From positions 75,317,804 through 75,381,803 of the forward strand of contig CM061070.1 in assembly GCA_030762895.1 (NCBI GenBank): 64,000 nucleotides of DNA, in the 5' to 3' direction. Positions 13,301 through 22,300 of this stretch are shown in pieces. Position numbers and translations under genes: made by a program. This DNA is from Sophora flavescens (taxonomy: Eukaryota > Streptophyta > Magnoliopsida > Fabales > Fabaceae). The notes under the pieces were generated by a model. That model saw only the letters and a list, made by a program, of their open reading frames with translations, was not told the DNA's origin and made no database searches. The stretch's first letter is position 1; the number at the start of each line of letters is the position of its first letter.

Positions 13301-16300
13301 ACCTCTCCCATTGGAGGTAGTTTTGGCCATTCAACTTGTGACCAGTGATGAGAGGCGCGGTCCCTTCGATTGAGCCGGCAAGAGTTGTGCCGATCTCTCC
13401 TGGGCGTGTCCTCTGGTTTTTCTCCTTCCATGGCTGGGTCGGTGATAGGGACTAGGGATGGGTCAGATCAAGCTCTGATACCATGCGGAAAAGTGATTGT
13501 ATTTTCACTTGATACAAAAACTGACTACATGAGGAGGTATAAATAGGACAAGGAAATTAATTCTGTACAATCAAATGGGGCTGGAAATCAGGAAACTGAT
13601 TTTCCCTATAAATGCTATCACTAGAAAAAAGGAATATAATTGAAACGGAAATCCCAATTAATAAATTCTAATAATTGTACAAATCAGAATCATGGGATTC
13701 TGATTTAATCTCGCAATCAACAGTAAGAATTAAGGGTATTATGAAGAGGTTAATAGTTAATACCTAATAATTTCGATGACTAGACTTACTAAACCTTTTT
13801 TAAAGGTTGATACTGTCAAACGAAAAGATCATGGATTTATCTCATAAGTTACATACTGCTCTAACATTTTGCATTAGAGCAATGATGAGCTCCACTCTAT
13901 TCTTTTGTCAAATGGTTTGCGGTATAGGTCTCATTGGGATAGAAGCAACCAGATGTAGAGTGAATCTTGTTCCCTTGTCATATGTGATGTTGTCCTCTTC
14001 ATGGATATTTGCTGAGGTTAACTGATAGGGACCTAGAATAACTAAGTTGTATGTAAGTAGAAAGAAGGCATGGGATGCAGGGGATTATGACCAAGAGAGA
14101 GAAAATGAAAAGGTTTTTACTATGTAACTGACTGCTGAGTTGGCAACAGTGACTCCTGGACTAGGGATGGTAGCAGGTGTGTGATTCTGTTGAAGGGGGT
14201 ATATAGTTAGGGAGTGGGAAATAGAGAAGCAGGCTGGAATTAGTTGGGATTTTGGGAGAGACTGGGCACTCTCTAATTGCCTATACTTGGTTTTTCCTTG
14301 TTTCCTGCATTTCCTTCTTTTCTTTCTCTCTGTATTTCAGAACCCAGGACCTGATTTCACTTTGATACAGGCCTGAATCTATCAATATTAATACTTTAGT
14401 AGTCTCTGTTATCACTTCATTTCCTGGTACCTATCATTAACCTTTTGGAGAAAAAGTCTAATATCGATCTTCTTTCCTGTATGTCATCATCATAAGCAAG
14501 CTAATTATTGATGTCATAAACTTAAGTGTAATATGCTGATATTAGGTTTGAAAGCAAGCATCTTTTCGAAATTTGATATAGGATACGTTGGGAGGTGAAT
14601 TTAAGGTCTCCATTTTCCAGGATAGTCTCAATGACATGTTCAACAACTCCCTACTTTTTGCTTACATAAATCACTTAAAGAACTCTAGTTGATAATCATC
14701 CCTCTGCAATTTTTTTTTTTTTAAAATTTTGATCTGAATTTGATGGTAATATAATAATCTTCCTATGCTTTCAATTGAATTTCGTACTTCTGATCGTAAT
14801 GTCACATTTGCACATTGATTAGATCTCTCATTATTTTTTTGTTTTCTTTGAAAAATCAAATGTTTTAGTTGATTGATAAAGCAAGAGATTATTTTGGCCT
14901 ATCTGATCTGGAGAAGACAACAGAAGATGGTGGCATTTTAAATGTTCATATTGGTGATGTCTTCATTCCCTCTGAGAATTTGCACAGAAGATATGCTGGT
15001 TAGTCATTCACATTGCACATTTCTTAGTTTATCTTGTTTGGTATTGGTTTTATTATATCCCAACTGGTCAAAATAGTTGCTACTTCCTATACTTTTGAGT
15101 AAAAGAAACTCTATACCTTGTTGGCATTTCCATCCAGTTGTTAACTTGTACCAAGGAGTGCAAAACAAATTAATGGAACAATGAAGGGCAATTCAATTGG
15201 ATGCATCTTTATTTCATACAGTGGCAAGAAACCATTAAGATTGCTTTTTCTCCTAGTTTATTCAAAGTGGATATTACTTTGTTAGTGCTGGCCAACTTAT
15301 ATTTGACCAATTGTCAGGCATTGTAGTTGACTTGTTCTCCGATGGAAAAGTTTTGCCTCAGCTGCAAGAGGTATGTGGTTGTTTTCTACTCACAGGTTTG
15401 CATGTTCTAAGTGATTATGCTCTGTAATGATCCAACACCCCTAAAAGCTTAAGCTATTAGGTAAATACACATTGAATGGCTTTATTATATCTCAAACATG
15501 CCCTCTCGTGCAAGATCCCTTTAGACTTGAAGCATGAACTATGACACCCGTGGTTGACGAGGGCGGGGAGTGGTCGCCGGTGTAAGAAGGCACGGACAAG
15601 GAGCGGCTCCTGGTAGGCTTCTAGGTGGAGGGACACATGAATTAACCGAGTACACACCGGAATGAGAGGGATCCTGAGACTGTGTAGGTATGTGACTATA
15701 CAGTTGAGGATGACTTATATGAATTGATTGGTACTACCTATACTAACAAGATGCATCTTCTTTTCGGAAACCCATCACTTAGAACTCCACAGTTAAGCGT
15801 ACTTGACTTGGAGCAATTTTGGGATAGGTGACCTCCTGAGAAGTTTTCCCAGGAACGATGCACACACTCATCTTTACCATGTACTGAAAGTAAACTTTTT
15901 ATTAGAAGAATGGGGGCGGCAAGGATCAAACTCTATAATTTAGATCACTTGGTCATAGAGGCAACGACACCATGTCATGAACCAACTCATAAAAGCTTAA
16001 GCTGTTAGATAAAGACACATGAATAATTTTATTATATCTCTAACATGTTCTTTTTGGCCAAATGACAGCTTGTGTACCTTGTCAGTATAATAATTGCAGT
16101 GTCAAATTTAAGCTTATGCCAATAAAAAACATAAATTTGAATTGGACATTTTTATGTTTTTATTACTCCTGCCATAATCTCGTGTAAGCCAAATTTCTGT
16201 ATACGATACCTGATTGTTTTGTTCAGGTCATTCACTTATAAAATAGCATAGGAAGGCAAGAGTTAATGGAACTTGGGTACTCTCATGTGAGTTTTTCACA

Positions 16301-19300
16301 TGACCATGTCATGTAAAGAGATGGACACACAAACCATCATAGGACACAACCTCCATGCAAGAAGTCCCACAAAGATTTACATGTGCAGGGTCTTTGTGTA
16401 TATCTCTCTCTTCACATGGCATGATCATGTGAAAAACTCATATGAGAAGAGCCAAATCCAGGGTTAACGTACACTGTTAATCCATGTCTGGCTCATAAAT
16501 CTTAATAGAATAATATCTTGGAATAATGTATAGAACAAACCTAAAGATAGTTATCCGAAAATATAATTGATATGATGGAAAAATGGAAACAGTAAAGTGA
16601 ATATGGATGGCATTCAAAAACAAGATGCTTCTACTACTACAGTGGAAGGTTATTGAGCAAAAGACTACTCTTATGAATTTTTAAGCTATCTATATCACAA
16701 TTTAGTGATTCATAAGCAGTTATTATGGAGCATTCCTCTTATTAAAAAAACAAGGTATATTTACCCATCAGAAAAAAGACTTCCTACCTTTTCATAATTC
16801 TGCTTCAAATTCTTCTACAACACGTATAAACTTGAGATGAAATTTAATTTAAAGTAAGGATTATGGAATCTTAAAGCATACATTAATCCTCAAAACGTTC
16901 CAAAATAAAAACAATTGAGATTCCTAATTGCTTGATCATGTATAAACATGTTGTGGCTGTGATCTGCTTAACTGATTAACTTGCTCTTTTCCTTGAGAAA
17001 TCCAAGGAAGGAGGGTATAAAAAATTTAAGCTTTTACCATTTCATGGTGTGATAGCATTATGTTTCGTTGTTCTTAATGTAATTGGCAGGTTAGTACTTG
17101 GTTAGAATTACGTGAGAGGTTGATGCCCAATGGTCGTTTTATGGTGAACTGTGGTGGCATTGATGGGGGATCAGGTGTCATGGATGCTAATACTGATCCA
17201 GAAATTATATCAAGTGATGAGACATGGTTTCTAAATCCAACGTTGAAAGCATTATCCAAAGCATTTTCTAGACAGGTTGGGCTTATGTTGCTTATACCAT
17301 TATGTTTACCTGGATTTCTTCATAGTTTCTTGTGTTAACTATAATAATACTTCTCACAATAGCAGTAACAACCAAGCCTTTTCCAACTAGGTGGGGTCGG
17401 CCACATGAATCAAACGACACTGTAATGTTCTATCGTAAGTAATGTCTATAGACAAATCGTTGACCTCTAAATCATTCTTAATGGATTTGTTATAGTTTTT
17501 CTCGGTCTCCCTCTGCCTTTAGTGATTGGGTTACCCTCCATCTAATTTACTCTCCTTAATTTGACTTCTACAAGTCTTCTCCATACATGCCCAAACCACT
17601 TAAAGCGAGATTCTACCGTCTTTTTCTACAATAGGTGCTATCTGAACTTTCCCTCTAATGCATTCATTCTCCTACGGTTTATATCTCCCTCTATTTCCCT
17701 GTCATTTTGTATGATGAACCAAGATACTTAAATCGTGTGACTGGTGGTATGTATGAGTCTCCAATTTTCACCTTTAAGTTGTGATTCATGTGCCTCCTGC
17801 TAAACTTACATTCCATATACTCTGTCTTACTTCTACTTAAACAAAAGTCATGTGCTTCTAAAGCTTGTTTCTACATCTCTAACTTTTAATTTATTTCCTC
17901 ACTTGACTCTTTAACTAGGACTATATCATCTGTAAAACGCATCCATTGTGGTACTGACTCTTGGATATGCTCAATAAGCACATCCAAGACCAATGTAAAA
18001 TAATAGAGGCTTGACCCTTGGTGCAGATACAACAACAACAACAACAACCAAGCCTTATCCCACTAGGTGGGGTCGGCAACATGGATCATACGGCGCCATA
18101 ATGTTCTATCATGAATCATGTTAATAGTTAAATCATTGGCCTCTAAATCTTTCTTAATAGTTTCTCCTATAATTTTTCTTGGCCTACCTCTACCTCTAGC
18201 TATTAGACTGCCCTCCACCTGGTCCACTCTCCTTACTACAAAATCTAAAGGTCTCCTCCATACATTCCCAAACCACCTAAGTCGAGATTCAACCATCTTT
18301 TCTACAATCGGTGCTACCCCAACTCTCTCTCTAATGCTATCATTCATAATCCTATTTCGTCTAGTTTTTCCACTCATCCAACACAACATTCTCATCTCTG
18401 CTACATTGATTTTACTCGTGTTGATTTTTTATCGCCCAACACTCCGTCCCATACAACATCGTCGGTCTAATAGTTGTACGGTAAAATTTTCCCTTTAGCT
18501 TAAGAGGTACCTTTTTATTAGGGGTGACAAATGGATGGATTTGATAAATTTTTGTTCGAATTATAATGGATGGATTAGAAACAATCCATTAATCCATTAT
18601 GATCCATCAAATATTTATTAAAAAAAATCAAATCCATCAATGATCCATATAATAAAAATCATCCAATCCATCCATTAATAATTTTTTTATGGATCGATAT
18701 CCAATCCATCCATTAAAAGTATTTTAAAAAATTAAATAATCTGTACGACTATTTTGAAATAGTATCTCTTATTTATCCAAAAAAAATATTTTAAAAATTA
18801 AATAGTTTTTATAACTTTTAAAATAATATATATATACATATATAATATAAAACCTTCCCCCACATTATGTCTCTGATCACAAAAACAAGCACCACAATAT
18901 GATTGGGACATGCAAGTTGGGGTTCATTTCCACTTTCCAGCTTTGACGGTTCTATACGTTGCGTTGTGGCTCGTTTGAAAAATCACGATGTGAAAGTTTC
19001 AAATTAAACATCACCGAAATTGCAGAGAATCAAGGTAGTAATTAGTAAAGGATGAATTGAAAATAATTATTGAAAACAATCTGGTTGGATCAAAGGACAA
19101 AAGTTTGGTAACACTGAGGTTGAAGTTTTGATTTCACAAAAACAAAATGATTTTGGAGTGGATAAAAAATTGATCACTAATTTTTGGTTGTTGGTCCAAT
19201 GGATTCTTTTAAAACGATGGATGGATTATAAACAATCCACCAAAAAAACAAACCAATCCATCCAATCCATTTATTTATTTATTTTTTAAATGAATGGATT

Positions 19301-22300
19301 GGCTGGATTTTCTTATGGATGGATTGGATGGATCATGGATAAATGGATTGTTTTGTCAGCCCTACTTTTTATCACACAAAAAACCCGAAGCCTCCCTCCA
19401 TTTGGACCACCTTAATTGAATCCGATGGTTTACATCTCTCTCAATTTCTCCGTCATTTTGTATAATAGGCCCAAGATATTTAAACCGTGTGACTTGTCGT
19501 ATATTGTGGTCTCCAACTTTCATTTCTAAGCTAGAGGTGTTTCGCCTTTTGCTAAACTTACATTCCATATACTTCGTCTTGCTTCTACTCAAACGGAAGC
19601 CATGTGCTTCTAAAGCTTGTCTACAAGTCTCAAACCTTCCATTTATATCCTCTCTTGACTCTCCAACTAGAACTATATCATCTGTGAAAAGCATGCATCG
19701 AGGTGCTGGCTCTTGAATGTGCTCCGTAAGTACATCAAAGACCAAGGTAAAAAGATAGGGGCTTAAAGCTGACCCTTGGTGCAGACCTATGGTTATTGGG
19801 AAAACTTGTGGCTCCACCCTGCGTTCTCACACTAGTCGTGGCCCCCTCATACATATCCTTGATAGCTCGAATATAGGTAATCCGAACACCTTTCTTTTCT
19901 AGGGCTTTCCACAAAACCTCTCTTGACACCCTATCATACGCTTTCTCCAAATCAATGAAGGCCATGTGTAAATCTTTTTGATTCATTCGATATTGTTCCA
20001 TCACTCGTCGTAGCAAGTAAATTGCTTCCATGGTTGACCTCCCAGGCATAAAACCAAATTGGTTGTCGGTGATTTTGGTTTCTTTTCTTAGTTTCTGTTC
20101 AAACACCCTTTCCCATAGCTTCATAGTGTGACTCATAAGCTTAACCCCCCTATAATTTGTGCAATTTTGTATATCTCCCTTGTTCTTGTAAATTGGAACT
20201 AAAATGTTTCTCCTCCATTCGTCCGGCATTTTCTTTGACCTCATAATCTCGTTAAAAAACTTCGTGAGTCAGCTAATGCCTCTATTTCCTAGACTCTTCA
20301 ATACCTCCACAGGTGTATTGTCTGGTCCAACTGTCTTGCCATTATCCATCCTTCTCAAAGCTTCTTTTACCTCATGCTCTTGGATTCTACGATAAAGAGT
20401 GTAATTTTGGTCCTCCTCTCTGATGTCAAGCACCCGTGAGCACGATAAAACTTCAAATCCTTCATTAAATAACTAGTGGAAATAATTCTTTCATCTATCT
20501 TTAATATCTTGTTCCTTAACCAAAACTCCACCTTCTTCATCCTTAATACACTTCACTTGGTCCAAATCTTTTGTCTTTCTTTCCTTATTTTTAGCAAGCC
20601 TATAAATAGATTTCTCTCCATCTTTGGTGCCTAAGGATTGGTACAACCCGTCAAAAGCTTTAGTTCTCGCTTCGCTCACTGCCTTCTTGGTCTCTTTTCT
20701 GGCCATCTTATAATTTTCCCAATTTTCAGTATTTTTACATAAAGACCAAGCTTTAAAACATTCCCTTTTAACCCGAACCTTAGCTTGCACACTTTCATCC
20801 CTCCACCAGGATTTGTTACCCCTAGGTCTGAATCCTCTTGATTCGCCAAGCGTCTCTATAGCTACCTTCCTAATCCCCTTGGCCATCTTGTCCCATATAT
20901 CATTTGCACTTCTGTTTGCCTCCCAAAACCCTCCCTCCAAAACCTTGTGTTGGAAGATCCTTTGTTTTTCACCCTTTAATTGCTACCACTTGATCCTTGA
21001 AACCTTTTCGTGGCCTCTTCTCTTCACACTCCTCTTAACTCTTACATCCAAAACCAAGACTCTATGTTGGGTAGTCAAGCTCTCTCCAGGTATGACTTTA
21101 CAGTCCAAGCAAATCTTTCTATCCGATCTCCTAATAAGAAAGAAATCTATTTACCTCCCCTAGGCCATATCCCCCATGCAAACCCTCGTAACCTCTAGGT
21201 GCCCTCCCTAAATGCCCATTTAGATCCCCTCCTAAGAAAATCTTTTCACCTAGCGGTATTTCCTGAATTAGGCCTTCTAAATCCTCCCAAAATTGTACCT
21301 TGAAATGTTCTTCTAACCCTACCTGAGGTGCATAAGCACTAATCACATTAAAGGTGTCTTGTTCCACTACAAATTTTAGGGCAATGATCCTACCTCCAAC
21401 CCTTTTTACATCCACAATATCATTCTTCCAATATTTATCCACAATTATGCCCACCCCATTTCTCGATTTTACTTTGCTAGTGTACCAAAGCTTAAAACCC
21501 GAAGAGTCTAATTCCTTTGTCTTTTCTCCCAACCACTTAGTTTCTTGTAGGCACATGAAATTGATCCTCCTCCTAATCATAGTGTCAACTATTTCCATTG
21601 ATTTACCTGTAAGTGTGCCTATATTCCAAGTTCCAAAGCGAATCCTACTCTCGTGAACTAGCTTCTTTACCCACACTCGTTCACAAAAATATGGGAACCC
21701 TTACTTATTTTTCACTACATCCAGGCGGCGATGCAGCGGCCCTTGCTCATTTGACACTGTACTCGAGCTATACAGCGCGTTTCTTCTGGGCAACGACCTA
21801 GCATTAACATGATTACATCGTTGATCCATGTCATAGAGATTCGACTAAGTTTTACGTTGGCTGTCGATGGCCTAACACAGCCCTCTCCTTTTATCCGGGC
21901 TTGGGACCGACTATGTTTAGCTTTGCACAAAGCACTACATAGGCAGGATTACCCTTGGTGCAGATAGTTGTAGGAAAATCTTCTGTGACTCCACATTGTG
22001 TTCTTGATCGCGACTCCCTCATACATATCCTTGTTGCTCAAATATAGGTGATACAAACTCCTTCCTTCTCTAGGGTTTCTACAATACCTCTCTTGACACC
22101 CTATCATACGCCTTTTACAAATCAATGAAAATCATATTTAAGTCTTTTTTATTCCTCCGATATTACTCCGTCAAGATTCGTAGCAAGTAAATTGCCTCCA
22201 TGGTTGACCTCCCCGTCATAAAACAATTGATTCTCAGTAATATTAGTCTCTTGTCTTGACCTCTGGTCAGATACCTTCTCCCATAGCTTCATAGTATGGC

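Larger units (their letters stand above)
3867..13722 (-). mobile_element. Ty1/copia LTR retrotransposon, minus strand, interrupted by a second copia element
   Basis: 239-bp LTRs at 3867-4105 and 13484-13722 differ by one base that I can see. They are flanked by GTAAG (3862-3866 and 13723-13727). Read on the minus strand, the element starts at 13722, with a tRNA-Met primer site (tggtatcagagc, about 13471-13483) next to the 5' LTR and a polypurine tract (gaggaggag) beside the 3' LTR at 4106. Domain order gag, zinc knuckle, protease, integrase, reverse transcriptase, RNase H is that of Pseudoviridae. A plus-strand copia element (5791-10734) sits between the integrase and reverse transcriptase parts. 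The coding region has many frame breaks despite the near-identical LTRs. Confidence 0.93.
18029..21950 (-). mobile_element. RTE-type LINE, near full length, interrupted by a hAT element
   Basis: Flanked by a 15-bp target duplication acccttggtgcagat (18014-18028 and 21951-21965). On the minus strand it runs from about 21950 to a (TTG)n tail at 18029, as is typical of the RTE clade. About 3.07 kb remain after subtracting the hAT insertion (18519-19364 plus its duplicated 8 bp). Domains: apurinic-type endonuclease (21131-21676), linker (20491-20940), reverse transcriptase (19735-20244 and 19362-19817) and a C-terminal segment (18063-18395). The frame changes between endonuclease, linker and reverse transcriptase, so this copy is defective. 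Confidence 0.9.

Noticed and set aside
15770..15850. Functional 5S rRNA gene
   Set aside because: Only about two thirds of the gene is recognisable, with several changes, and it is part of a repeat; treated as a Cassandra-like module.
18063..18510. Plus-strand open frame across the LINE 3' end as a gene
   Set aside because: Shadow of the minus-strand LINE frame; the same shadow recurs at 23366-23674 in the third LINE.
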